A stretch of DNA of 25,743 nt from an uncultured Prevotellaceae bacterium (GCA_937898675.1 CALEJB010000022.1:1-25743); one strand, 5' to 3'; numbered from the stretch's first letter, positions 7,256 to 15,454 are shown. A program made the numbers and translations. The notes: generated by a model from the letters alone, not told the origin.

Positions 7256-9111
7256 TACTCAAGCAAGGACAAATTGTCAACAACCGGTGGCATGTGGTTT
7301 ACCTCATCAAGGAGAACGCCTATGCCGAGAGTTACCGCGTCGAGGACGAGAGCGGCAACCCCTACTTCATGAAGATTTACCGCCTCAAGGACACGCCTGC
7401 CAAACTCATCCAGGACGGGGAGGTCGTGGAACTCATCGCCAGCACGATGATTAACCACAAGAACATCACCAGCCATGTGGATGACGGCACCTACAAGGAC
7501 GACGCATCGGGCGAGTGCCACTACCTGGTGACCAACTACTTCAGCGGTGAACTGTTGAGCGAAATGCTGCAGCGCAAGGGCAAACTGGCCAAGAAAGAGG
7601 CTGTGAAGATTTTCCTCGAGATGCTCCAGGGCCTGCACTACATGCACCAGCAGCCCGGCGTGCTCCTGCACAACGACATCAACCCCACCAATGTGATGCT
7701 GAGCAGCAAGACCGGCGGCGAGGCCGAACTCATCGACCTGGGCCATGTGTCGAGGTGCTTTACCGGCAACACCCCGTTCGACACCGCCGACCTGGACCCC
7801 CGCTATGCCAGCGGGCAGTCGTTTATGGGCATCTATGACGAGCGCAACGACATCTTTGCCGCCACAGGCGTGTTCTATATCATGCTCACAGGCCGCACGC
7901 CCTGGGACGTGGAGTTTACCGGCACGATGACGCGCAAAGAGAAAATCAAGGCCGTGCAACAGGCCCGCAGCGACAAAGGCGAAATCGACGTCAGCGGCAT
8001 CAGAGACAAGAAACTGGCCGCCATCGTCAGCCACGGTTTGGCGCTGGGCTACCGCAACCGCTACGAGAGCGTGGCCGAAATCATGGCCGACCTCATCGCC
8101 GACGACGACAGCGACATTGCCAACGAAATACGCAGCAAAATGGCCGCCCGCATGGCCGACGAGATGGTCCAAAAGCCGGACGACGACGACAGCATGAGCG
8201 ACATCGCTGGAGACAGCGAGACGCGGCAAAAGGCCGACGCCGCCACCAGCGCCGACGTGGAGGTGAAGCGCGGCGACGGCAACGGATTTGCCGACATCGC
8301 CGGCATGGACGAACTCAAGGAGATGCTGCGACAGCGCGTCATACTCATCCTCAAGGACAAGGAACTGGCCGAGAAATACAAACTCACCCCGCCCAACGGC
8401 ATGCTGCTGTACGGCCCTCCGGGCTGCGGCAAGAGTTTCTTTGCCGAGAAATTTGCCGAGGAGACGGGCTTCAACTTCATCCTCGTCAAGGCCAGCGACC
8501 TGGGCTCCATCTACATCCACGGTTCGCAGGGCAAGATTGCCGACCTGTTCAAGAAAGCCGAGAAACACGCCCCCACCGTGCTGTGCTTCGACGAGTTTGA
8601 CGCCTTTGTGCCCAGCCGCAGCAGCAGCATGGACAGCAACCAGGCGGGCGAGGTCAACGAGTTCCTCACCCAGCTCAACAACTGCTCCAAGCGCGGCATC
8701 TTTGTCATCGCCACCAGCAACCGCCCCGACAAGGTGGACCCCGCCGTGCTGCGCACCGGCCGCATCGACAAGCAGGTGTATGTGCCCATGCCCGACGCCA
8801 CGGCACGCCGCCTGATGTTTGAACTCTACCTCAAGGACCGCCCCTGCGGCGAGATTGACAGCGAGGCCCTCGCCCAAGCATCCGACGGCTATGTGGCCAG
8901 CGACATCGCCTATGTCGTCAACGAGGCTGCCACCATCGCCGCCTTCAACCGCGAGGACATCACCCAGGAACTGCTGATTAAGACCATCAATGGCATCAAG
9001 CCCTCGGTGGGCCCCGACCTGCTCAAGGAGTACGAGGAGATGCGCAGCCAGATGGAGGGCATCTCACGCAACAACGCCCTGCCCCATGTGGGCTTCAAAA
9101 CCAACGACTAA
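7252..9111 (+). CDS. Protein kinase-like domain fused to an AAA+ ATPase
   Basis: A 619-residue, probably cytoplasmic, two-enzyme protein. The N-terminal part (about 7-283) is a Ser/Thr kinase-like domain: ATP lysine K41 (YFMKIY), likely helix-C glutamate E57 or E60, catalytic loop HNDINPTN (140-147, D142 and N147), DLG (162-164) and a subdomain IX-like DERND (196-200). It departs from active kinases in two places: no glycines in the loop before K41 (KENAYA), and N144 replaces the lysine of HRDLKPxN. An acidic linker (about 283-345) leads to a classical AAA domain: Walker A GPPGCGKS (388-395), pore-loop candidate IYIHGS (420-425), Walker B DE (447-448), sensor-1 N490, arginine fingers R501 and R504, and a small domain with ASDIA (549-553). 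No membrane segment or signal peptide. Coupled to the DoxX-like gene by a 4-bp overlap and followed by a YbjN-like gene. Kinase activity is uncertain; ATPase activity is likely. Confidence 0.85.
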   Translation: MILKQGQIVNNRWHVVYLIKENAYAESYRVEDESGNPYFMKIYRLKDTPAKLIQDGEVVELIASTMINHKNITSHVDDGTYKDDASGECHYLVTNYFSGELLSEMLQRKGKLAKKEAVKIFLEMLQGLHYMHQQPGVLLHNDINPTNVMLSSKTGGEAELIDLGHVSRCFTGNTPFDTADLDPRYASGQSFMGIYDERNDIFAATGVFYIMLTGRTPWDVEFTGTMTRKEKIKAVQQARSDKGEIDVSGIRDKKLAAIVSHGLALGYRNRYESVAEIMADLIADDDSDIANEIRSKMAARMADEMVQKPDDDDSMSDIAGDSETRQKADAATSADVEVKRGDGNGFADIAGMDELKEMLRQRVILILKDKELAEKYKLTPPNGMLLYGPPGCGKSFFAEKFAEETGFNFILVKASDLGSIYIHGSQGKIADLFKKAEKHAPTVLCFDEFDAFVPSRSSSMDSNQAGEVNEFLTQLNNCSKRGIFVIATSNRPDKVDPAVLRTGRIDKQVYVPMPDATARRLMFELYLKDRPCGEIDSEALAQASDGYVASDIAYVVNEAATIAAFNREDITQELLIKTINGIKPSVGPDLLKEYEEMRSQMEGISRNNALPHVGFKTND

Positions 9112-9137
9112 GTATCAACACCCTAAAAACCAAAATT

Positions 9138-9554
9138 ATGGACTTGAACAAACTGATGATGGAATTCCTCGCCGAGGAAGGTTTCCGTCCCCACGAGACA
9201 CCGTTTGGCATCGCTTTCAAGTTTGAGGGTCTCAACTTTCTCTACATCAAGGACGAGGAAGACGACCAGTACTTCAGGCTGATGATGCCCGCCATCTTTG
9301 ACATCTCGGAGGACAACGAGGACACGGTGATGCGCATCCTCAACGAGGTGAACGGCAGCATCAAGGTCGTGAAACTCTACACGATGGATATCGAAGACGA
9401 GAACGGCAACCCCGAGACCAGCGTCTGGGCGGCCTTTGAAATCCTTGCCGACACCACGCCCGAACTCAACGACATTGTGCCCCGCGCCATCAACCTGCTG
9501 CAAGGCGCACGCCTGGCGTTCCTCTCCAAAATCCAAGAAGCCGCCGAGAAATAA
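9138..9554 (+). CDS. Small YbjN / secretion-chaperone-like protein
   Basis: A 138-residue acidic cytoplasmic protein. The pattern is an N-terminal helix (MDLNKLMMEFLAEEGF), a strand pair with FEGLNFLYIKDEEDDQYFRLMMPAIFD, a helix (DTVMRILNEVNG), strands ending in SVWAAFEILAD, and a final helix. This order matches the YbjN/type III secretion chaperone-like fold, whose members act as small adaptors or chaperones. The assignment is by overall pattern, since there are no catalytic motifs. It begins 26 bp after the kinase/AAA+ gene and is the last gene before a strong terminator, so it is likely co-expressed with the fusion and may present substrates to it. That role is inference. Confidence 0.6.
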   Translation: MDLNKLMMEFLAEEGFRPHETPFGIAFKFEGLNFLYIKDEEDDQYFRLMMPAIFDISEDNEDTVMRILNEVNGSIKVVKLYTMDIEDENGNPETSVWAAFEILADTTPELNDIVPRAINLLQGARLAFLSKIQEAAEK

Positions 9555-9584
9555 AATCTCGCAGGCGCTATCGCCGAAAATAAG

Positions 9585-9626
9585 AGCAATGCGGGTTTCC
9601 CTGAACTTAAGGAAACCCGCATTGCT
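9585..9626. terminator. Bidirectional terminator between convergent operons
   Basis: AGCAATGCGGGTTTCC (9585-9600) and its exact reverse complement (9611-9626) form a 16-bp perfect stem with a 10-base loop. It lies between the ends of two convergent operons (stops at 9554 and 9648). No strong T-run follows on either strand, but placement and stem strength support termination in both directions. Confidence 0.8.
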
Positions 9627-9647
9627 GTATATTGTGCATGACGAGCG

Positions 9648-11354
9648 TCACTGCCTGACATAGGCGGCGCGCGTGGCGGGGTCAAAATTGGCGACGAAGC
9701 AGGCATGGCGGGCGACCTCGGCCTCGCCCATGTTGACATAGACGCGCGCGCTGTCCATGAACAGGTCGGGCGCGGCGGTGGCGTCACCAATGAGCAGGTA
9801 GCCCATGATGATGTGGCCAGCCATCTCGACCAACCGGCGGGCGTGGAAGGTGATGTACTCGGGGTCTTCCACCGCCTTGACCTGCTCCAGGGCGGCCTCA
9901 TATCGGGCGGTCATCTCCTCCAGTTTGGCCTTGAGTGGCTGGGCGGCCTCGCTGAACTCCCCGGCGGCATAAGCCTTGATCTGGTTGAGATAGGTGCCCA
10001 TGGCCACATGGCGGATGGCGGCCACCACCTGCATCTGCGTCGTGCCCTCGTAGATGCTGGTGATGCGCGCGTCGCGGTAGATACGCTCGCAGGCATAGTC
10101 ACGCATATATCCGCTGCCGCCGTGCACCTGCACGCAGTCGTAGGCATTCTGGTTGCAGAACTCGCTGGTCATGCCCTTGGCCAGCGGGGTGAAGGCGTCG
10201 GCCAGGCGGTTATAAGCCTTCATGGCCTTGCGCTCCTCGGGGGCGAGGGTGCGCTCGCGGCTGACGGCCTCAAGCGACTTGTACATATCGACAAAGCGGC
10301 CGCACTCATACAGCAAGGCGCGCGAAGCGTCGAGACGGGCCTTGATGTTGGCAATCATCTCGCTCACGGCAGGGAATTCGATGATGGGCTTGCCGAACTG
10401 CTGACGGCTGCGGGCGTAACCGATGGCCTCACGATAGGCGCTCTCGCTGATGCCCACGCTCTGGGCGGCAATGCCCAGGCGGGCGCCGTTCATGAGCGAC
10501 ATCACATACTTGATGAGGCCCAGGCGGCGCTCGCCGCATAACTCTGCCTTGGCGTTGGTGAACACGAGTTCGCAGGTGGGGCTGCCGTGGATGCCCATCT
10601 TGTCCTCGATGCGGCGCACGGTCACGCCGCCGTCGCGTTTGTCATAGATGAACATCGACAGGCCGCGGCCGTCGCTGGTGCCCTCCTCGCTGCGTGCGAG
10701 CACAAGGGCGATGTCGCCGTCACCGTTGGTGATGAAGCGCTTCACGCCGTTGAGGCGCCATGTGCCGTCCTCGTCCTGCGCGGCGCGGAGCATCACCGAC
10801 TGCAGGTCGCTGCCGGCATCGGGCTCGGTGAGAACCATCGCCAGCGTCTCGCCGGAGCATGCTCGCGGCAGGAAACGCCGCTTTTGGTCCTCGCTGGCAT
10901 ACTCGTTGATGGTCTCGGCGCAGTCCTGCAGACCCCAGATGTTCACAAACCCGGCATCGCTGCGGCTCACCATGTCGGCGGCCATGATGTAGGGAATGAG
11001 CGACATGTTCAAGCCACCGTATTGTCGCGGCAAGGTCATGCCCATCAGCCCGGCCTGGTTCAGGGCCTTCATGTTGCGCTCGGTGGCGCTGGCATAACTC
11101 ACGCGGCCATCCGCGAGATGGGGTCCCTCCTCATCGACATCCTTGGCATTGGGGGCGATGATGCCGGCACAAATGTCGCCGATAATCTCCAGCACACGCT
11201 CATAGGAGTCCATCGCGTCGTCAAAATCCTGAGGGGCAAAGTCATATTTGTCGCGCTCGGTATATTCGCGCTCGCGCAGTGCCACGATTTCCTTCATCAG
11301 CGGATGACGCAGGTGGTACTGGAGCGCCTTGTTATCGGTATAGAAATTGGCCAT
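9648..11354 (-). CDS. Acyl-CoA dehydrogenase family protein (long form)
   Basis: A flavoprotein that oxidises acyl-CoA thioesters at the alpha-beta bond (or runs in reverse), passing electrons to ETF. The 568 residues include the FAD/substrate motif LTEPDAGSD (176-184), KRFITNG, GSPTCELVF and the catalytic base E436 in YEGTTQMQ. Typical short/medium-chain members have about 380 residues; this one has a longer N-terminus and about 110 extra helical residues at the C-terminus, as in the 550-600-residue bacterial subgroup. I prefer the ATG at 11354; a TTG at 11363 would add three residues. It is the last gene of etfB-etfA-acd, 12 bp after etfA. Substrate chain type cannot be read from sequence. 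Confidence 0.9.
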   Translation of the reverse strand: MANFYTDNKALQYHLRHPLMKEIVALREREYTERDKYDFAPQDFDDAMDSYERVLEIIGDICAGIIAPNAKDVDEEGPHLADGRVSYASATERNMKALNQAGLMGMTLPRQYGGLNMSLIPYIMAADMVSRSDAGFVNIWGLQDCAETINEYASEDQKRRFLPRACSGETLAMVLTEPDAGSDLQSVMLRAAQDEDGTWRLNGVKRFITNGDGDIALVLARSEEGTSDGRGLSMFIYDKRDGGVTVRRIEDKMGIHGSPTCELVFTNAKAELCGERRLGLIKYVMSLMNGARLGIAAQSVGISESAYREAIGYARSRQQFGKPIIEFPAVSEMIANIKARLDASRALLYECGRFVDMYKSLEAVSRERTLAPEERKAMKAYNRLADAFTPLAKGMTSEFCNQNAYDCVQVHGGSGYMRDYACERIYRDARITSIYEGTTQMQVVAAIRHVAMGTYLNQIKAYAAGEFSEAAQPLKAKLEEMTARYEAALEQVKAVEDPEYITFHARRLVEMAGHIIMGYLLIGDATAAPDLFMDSARVYVNMGEAEVARHACFVANFDPATRAAYVRQ

Positions 11355-11366
11355 ATCTGTCAATGT

Positions 11367-12395
11367 TTACTTGGTGTTGTTTTTATAATGCTTGATGAGT
11401 TTGGGAATCACCTCGGCGACGTCGCCCGTGATGACATAGTCGGCGATGCTGTTGATGGGGGCGTCGGGGTCGGTGTTGATGCTGATGATGATGGCACTCT
11501 CGTTCATGCCGGCGATGTGCTGGATTTGGCCCGAGATGCCGCAAGCAATATAGAGTTTGGGACGCACCGTGACGCCCGTCTGGCCAATCTGGCGGTCATG
11601 CTCGGCAAAACCGGCATCGACGGCAGCACGCGACGCGCCCACCTCGCCGCCAAGCACATCGGCAAGTTCATGCAACAGCCCAAAGTTCTCCCTGCTGCCC
11701 ATGCCATAGCCGCCGGCGACGATGATGCGGGCACCCTTGATGTTGACCTTGGAGCGCTCAATCTCGCGGTCAAGAATCTTGACAACGAGGCTGGCGGGGT
11801 CGATGTACTTGCCAGTGTCAAGGTCAACAACCTCGCCCTTGTAGGCCGCGTCCACAATTTCCTTCTTCATCACGCCCTCGCGCACGGTGGCCATCTGGGG
11901 GCGGCACTCGGGATTGACGATGGTGGCGACAATGCTGCCGCCAAAGGCGGGGCGAATCTGCAGCAGCAGGTCCTTGTAGGCTTTGCCCGTGCGGGCATCC
12001 ACGTGGTCGCCAATGTCGAGCGCGGTGCAGTCGGCAGTCAGGCCGCTGTGCAGGCACGACGACACGCGGGGTCCCAGGTCGCGGCCAATGGCGGTGGCGC
12101 CCATGAGGCACACCTGCGGCTCAATCTCACGAAACAGCCCGGTCACCACATCGGCGTGGGGCATCGTGGTGTAAGGATAGAGGCGCTCATCGTCGGCCTT
12201 GTAGACCACATCCACGCCGTAGGGGAACAGTTCCTGCTCGATGTCATCGAGGCCGTGACCCAGCACCAGCGCCTCGAGGCGGCAGCCCAGGCGGGTTGCA
12301 AGGGCACGGCCCTTGGTCAAGAGTTCGAGGCTGACATCGGCAATGCGGCCCTCGTCAAACTCGCAATAGACGATTAAGTTATTTTTGTCTTGCAT
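11367..12395 (-). CDS. etfA: Electron transfer flavoprotein subunit alpha
   Basis: The FAD-carrying alpha subunit of the ETF heterodimer, which shuttles electrons between dehydrogenases and other carriers in the cytoplasm. The 342 residues contain the N-terminal ETF domain (ATAIGRDLGPR at about 100-110) and the C-terminal FAD-binding domain with GQTG (271-274) and the ACGISGQIQH segment (284-293). The protein ends soon after the FAD domain, and the length is usual. The gene lies 37 bp after etfB and 12 bp before the dehydrogenase, so the three are probably one transcript. No ferredoxin-like extension is present. Confidence 0.93.
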   Translation of the reverse strand: MQDKNNLIVYCEFDEGRIADVSLELLTKGRALATRLGCRLEALVLGHGLDDIEQELFPYGVDVVYKADDERLYPYTTMPHADVVTGLFREIEPQVCLMGATAIGRDLGPRVSSCLHSGLTADCTALDIGDHVDARTGKAYKDLLLQIRPAFGGSIVATIVNPECRPQMATVREGVMKKEIVDAAYKGEVVDLDTGKYIDPASLVVKILDREIERSKVNIKGARIIVAGGYGMGSRENFGLLHELADVLGGEVGASRAAVDAGFAEHDRQIGQTGVTVRPKLYIACGISGQIQHIAGMNESAIIISINTDPDAPINSIADYVITGDVAEVIPKLIKHYKNNTK

Positions 12396-12432
12396 TGTGT
12401 CTTCTTGTTACAGGTTATAGAATGCGGGCCCG

Positions 12433-13302
12433 TCAGCCGATGATGTGGCCGGCAACGAGTTCCTTGACCAATCCCTCGAGAGCGGCGTCGTCGCCGTCGA
12501 TGCGGCGGGCCTCCTTGGCCTGGAACACGACATTGACGATGCCCTTGACCTGGGTGGGCGAGCCGGCCATGCCAATCTGCGCGGCATCGGCCTCAATGTC
12601 CTTGACGCCCCACTCCTGGATGAGCAGACCGCTGCGGCCATCCACCAGCGCCTGGCGCTCGGCGGGCAAGGCGGCGCGCTCGCTGGGCGTGACGGCATGC
12701 TTGTACTTCATCACCAGGCGGGCGTTGCGGGGACGGCAGGCATCGGCACTGCCGTTGACGGTGACAACCAGGGGCAGCGGGCACTCCACGGTCTCAAAGC
12801 CGCGCTGGATGCGGCGCTTGACGGTCGCCTTGCCGTCAGCCACCTCGATGCGCTCGGCATAGGTCACCTGCGGCATATTCAACTTCTCGGCAACCTGCGG
12901 GCCCACTTGTGCGGTATCGCCGTCGATGGCCTGACGGCCACCGATGATGATGTCCACCGGACCCATGCGGCGGATGGCCTGGGCCAGCGAATAACTGGTG
13001 GCCAGGGTGTCGGCGCCGCCCAAGGGACGGTCGGTGAGCACCACGCCACCGTCGGCACCGCGGTACAGTCCCTCGCGCACCACCTCGGCGGCGCGCGGCA
13101 GGCCCATCGTGAGCAGCGCCACGGTGGAGCCGGGGTGCGCATCCTTGAGTTGGAGCGCCTGCTCCAGGGCGTTCAGGTCCTCGGGATTGAAAATGGCAGG
13201 TAATGCGGCACGGTTGATGGTACCGTCATCTTTCATCGAGTCTTTTCCCATGTTGCGGGTATCTGGCACCTGCTTGGCCAGCACAATGATTCTTAAACCC
13301 AT
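12433..13302 (-). CDS. etfB: Electron transfer flavoprotein subunit beta
   Basis: The partner of EtfA; it binds AMP or, in bifurcating ETFs, a second FAD with NADH. The 289 residues begin with the family signature IIVLAKQVPDT, followed by NPEDLNALEQAL (39-50), and contain GRQAIDGDTAQVGP (122-135). The DGDTAQVGP form is, as I recall, characteristic of electron-bifurcating EtfB proteins such as those of clostridia, whereas housekeeping EtfBs differ here; that reading is from memory and was not tested by alignment. First gene of the operon, with a perfect -7 box about 40 bp upstream. Bifurcation with the adjacent dehydrogenase would let NADH reduce both an enoyl-CoA and ferredoxin. Confidence 0.92.
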   Translation of the reverse strand: MGLRIIVLAKQVPDTRNMGKDSMKDDGTINRAALPAIFNPEDLNALEQALQLKDAHPGSTVALLTMGLPRAAEVVREGLYRGADGGVVLTDRPLGGADTLATSYSLAQAIRRMGPVDIIIGGRQAIDGDTAQVGPQVAEKLNMPQVTYAERIEVADGKATVKRRIQRGFETVECPLPLVVTVNGSADACRPRNARLVMKYKHAVTPSERAALPAERQALVDGRSGLLIQEWGVKDIEADAAQIGMAGSPTQVKGIVNVVFQAKEARRIDGDDAALEGLVKELVAGHIIG

Positions 13303-13341
13303 ATACTATATATAATTAATGTGGATGTGCGATGCACGGTG

Positions 13342-13349
13342 CAAAATTA
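13342..13349 (-). promoter_or_regulatory. -7 box for the etfB-etfA-acd operon
   Basis: On the - strand this reads TAATTTTG, an exact TAnnTTTG match, 39 bp upstream of the etfB ATG. The -33 region 20 bp further up lacks a clear TTG. The spacing predicts a leader of about 30 nt. Confidence 0.5.
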
Positions 13350-13448
13350 CGAATAATTCGGCATCCACGCCTGTCCATCATTCTTAAAGTAAATTAACGA
13401 GGGTCCACGGGTCCGTGACACATCACCGTCAACAGTCACATTCAACAA

Positions 13449-13478
13449 TCGGGCGCCCGGCAGCAACCGGACGCCCGA
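13449..13478 (-). terminator. Hairpin downstream of the dockerin/SUMF1-domain gene
   Basis: TCGGGCG (13449-13455) pairs with CGCCCGA (13472-13478), and CCGG (13457-13460) pairs with CCGG (13467-13470), with one internal mismatch and a six-base loop. It lies 33 bp past the stop of the - strand gene ending at 13511 and ahead of the etfB promoter. On the - strand it is followed by a moderately T-rich stretch. Probable terminator. Confidence 0.6.
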
Positions 13479-13510
13479 AAGAACTATTTATCTACCTTAA
13501 AATAATCAAA

Positions 13511-15454
13511 TCACATGGCAAGGCGCAGACCCAGCGTGTAGCTGCGGGTCGTGGGAGCCTCGTTGCTGCGGAAGGTACTGCGGGCGTCGCGCTCAACGCT
13601 GAACCAGCTGCCTCCGCGCGTCACGCGACGGATGCCGTTCTCGGGACCCACGGGGCCTAACTGAGGCTCGGCGCTGTAGTCGCCGTACCAGTCGGAGCAC
13701 CACTCAAACACGTTGCCGCACATGTCATACAGGCCCAGCTCGTTGGACTGCTTGGTGCCCACCACCTGGGTCCTGTTGTTGGAGTTGTTGTTCATCCATG
13801 CCACCTCGTTGACATTGTTGCTGCCGGCATAGGTGTAGCCCTTGCTCTTGCTGCCGCCGCGGGCTGCATACTCCCACTCGGCCTCGGTGGGCAGGCGGAA
13901 GGTCTTGCCCGTCAAGGCGTTCAGCTTGGCAATGAACTCCTGGCAATCCTCCCAGCTCACCTGCTCGACAGGACGCTGCGGGTTGCCGGTAAAGTTGCTG
14001 GGATTGCTGCCCATGACAGCCTGCCACAGCTCCTGGGTGACCTCAGTCTGGCCGATGGAGTAAGTCTCGAGGGTCACCTCGTGAACGGGCGACTCGTCGA
14101 TGTTGGCCTGTTCGTCGGTGGAGCCCATCTCAAAGGTGCCGCCGTCAACAGTAATCATCCTGAAGGAAACGCCATTGACATTGAACATGCCGGGCACGGT
14201 GTTGTACTTCTCCATGCGCTCGATGAAGGCGTTGGCAGCGCTCTGCAGCTCGGGGAACTGCTCGTCGAGGGCGGTGCTGCAGTCCAGCAGCAGCATCACC
14301 AGTGCGCTGCTGTAAGTTTGCTCAATCTCGGGCAGGTCGCTCGACGAGAACTCGGTGTTCATCTGCCATGCGCCCTCGCTCTCAATCCAGTACCACTCCT
14401 GGATGTTGCGCTTGTTGATGCGCTCACCCGAGTTCAGCTGGATGCCGTCGAAGGTCATCGACACAAACATACCCGAAACAGAGTCGGCGGTGACGGTCTC
14501 GCCTGCAGTGCAGGTCATGCCGTGGTACTCAATATCGGTCAGGCTGCGGTCCTTGAGCGAGAAGACGCCCTCGATGTACTCCTGCGAGTTGGCAGCGTTG
14601 GCGCCGCCCAGCTCGTCAAAGGTGAAGCGGATGCGCGTACCCGTACCCACACCGGGGAAGGTGAGGATGAGTTTCTCGGACATGTTGCGGCTCACCAGGT
14701 CGTCGGCAATGGCCTGGAAGCGTGCATTCACCTCGGCCATGTTCTCGACAGCCGTGGCCTTGCTCGAGTCGCTCGACAGGGCGTAAAGGTTGTCCATAAA
14801 GCGGCCCTGGTCACCGATATTGCTGTTGAGCAGGCCCACGGTGTAGGCCTTGAGCGGACGCTCAAAGCAGTGGAAGCGGGTGATGCGGTCGTTGAGGGCG
14901 GCGGCATACTCTGCCTCGGTCTCATACTTGTCGGTCATCATCAGCGAGCCCTGGTCCAGGCCGCCGGTAACGGTCACGAGCGCCACATTCTGCAAATTCT
15001 CGGGCTGGTCGGCCGACGAGAGTTCGTCGAGGCCCTTATCCACCGCATAGTACAGCAGGCGGCCGTTCTGGGTCGAGAGCCCGTTCACATAGTTGTTGAA
15101 CGACGAGATGGTCGTCGAGTCAAGGAAGGCGATGGGCCTGGTGCTCAGGGCCTGGTTGAAGCCCATGATGCCCATATACATGCCCGACTCGGCAATCACC
15201 GGATCGGGGGTGCCGTTGAGGATGATGTCAATCACAAAGTTGACATCGGCAATGTTGACCTCGCCGTCGCCGTTCACGTCACAGTTGGGCAGATAGAATC
15301 CGCTTAAAATTCCGTTGATGACAGAATTGACATCGCTGATGTTGGCCTCGCCGTCGCCGTTCACATCGCCGGCGCGGGCGCCCAAGCGGTCAGGAGCCGC
15401 AACAGCAACGGCAACCGACAGCAATACCGTAGTAAGAAGTGTAAAAAGTCTCAT
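13511..15454 (-). CDS. Secreted protein: dockerin-like repeats, vWA-like region, FGE/SUMF1-fold domain
   Basis: A 647-residue exported protein. A signal peptide (1-20) is followed by two calcium-loop repeats of dockerin type I form (DVNGDGEANISDVN at 30-43 and DVNGDGEVNIADVN at 59-72). The region at about 93-420 resembles a von Willebrand A fold (VALVTVTGGLDQGS at 157-170; LVMLLLDCSTALD at 385-397), but the usual DxSxS metal site is not evident at its start. The C-terminal domain (about 430-647) is a formylglycine-generating-enzyme/SUMF1 fold: GGTFEMGS, QTEVTQELW, RLPTEAEWEYAARGG, GNVFEWCSDWY, RGGSW. The catalytic cysteine pair expected after RGGS is absent (RGGSWFSVERDARS), so sulfatase-activating activity is unlikely; a binding or structural role is more probable. 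Its promoter faces that of the symporter gene. Confidence 0.82.
   Translation of the reverse strand: MRLFTLLTTVLLSVAVAVAAPDRLGARAGDVNGDGEANISDVNSVINGILSGFYLPNCDVNGDGEVNIADVNFVIDIILNGTPDPVIAESGMYMGIMGFNQALSTRPIAFLDSTTISSFNNYVNGLSTQNGRLLYYAVDKGLDELSSADQPENLQNVALVTVTGGLDQGSLMMTDKYETEAEYAAALNDRITRFHCFERPLKAYTVGLLNSNIGDQGRFMDNLYALSSDSSKATAVENMAEVNARFQAIADDLVSRNMSEKLILTFPGVGTGTRIRFTFDELGGANAANSQEYIEGVFSLKDRSLTDIEYHGMTCTAGETVTADSVSGMFVSMTFDGIQLNSGERINKRNIQEWYWIESEGAWQMNTEFSSSDLPEIEQTYSSALVMLLLDCSTALDEQFPELQSAANAFIERMEKYNTVPGMFNVNGVSFRMITVDGGTFEMGSTDEQANIDESPVHEVTLETYSIGQTEVTQELWQAVMGSNPSNFTGNPQRPVEQVSWEDCQEFIAKLNALTGKTFRLPTEAEWEYAARGGSKSKGYTYAGSNNVNEVAWMNNNSNNRTQVVGTKQSNELGLYDMCGNVFEWCSDWYGDYSAEPQLGPVGPENGIRRVTRGGSWFSVERDARSTFRSNEAPTTRSYTLGLRLAM

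Noticed and set aside
7114..8877. 587-codon open frame on the - strand opposite the kinase/AAA+ gene
   Set aside because: Long antisense frame caused by GC-rich codons; its translation is rich in Val, Gly, His and Ala, shows no domain, and the + strand has a fully recognisable protein.
10587..12377. 596-codon open frame on the + strand across the dehydrogenase and etfA
   Set aside because: Antisense shadow crossing two clearly identified genes; composition is low-complexity His/Gly/Val-rich.
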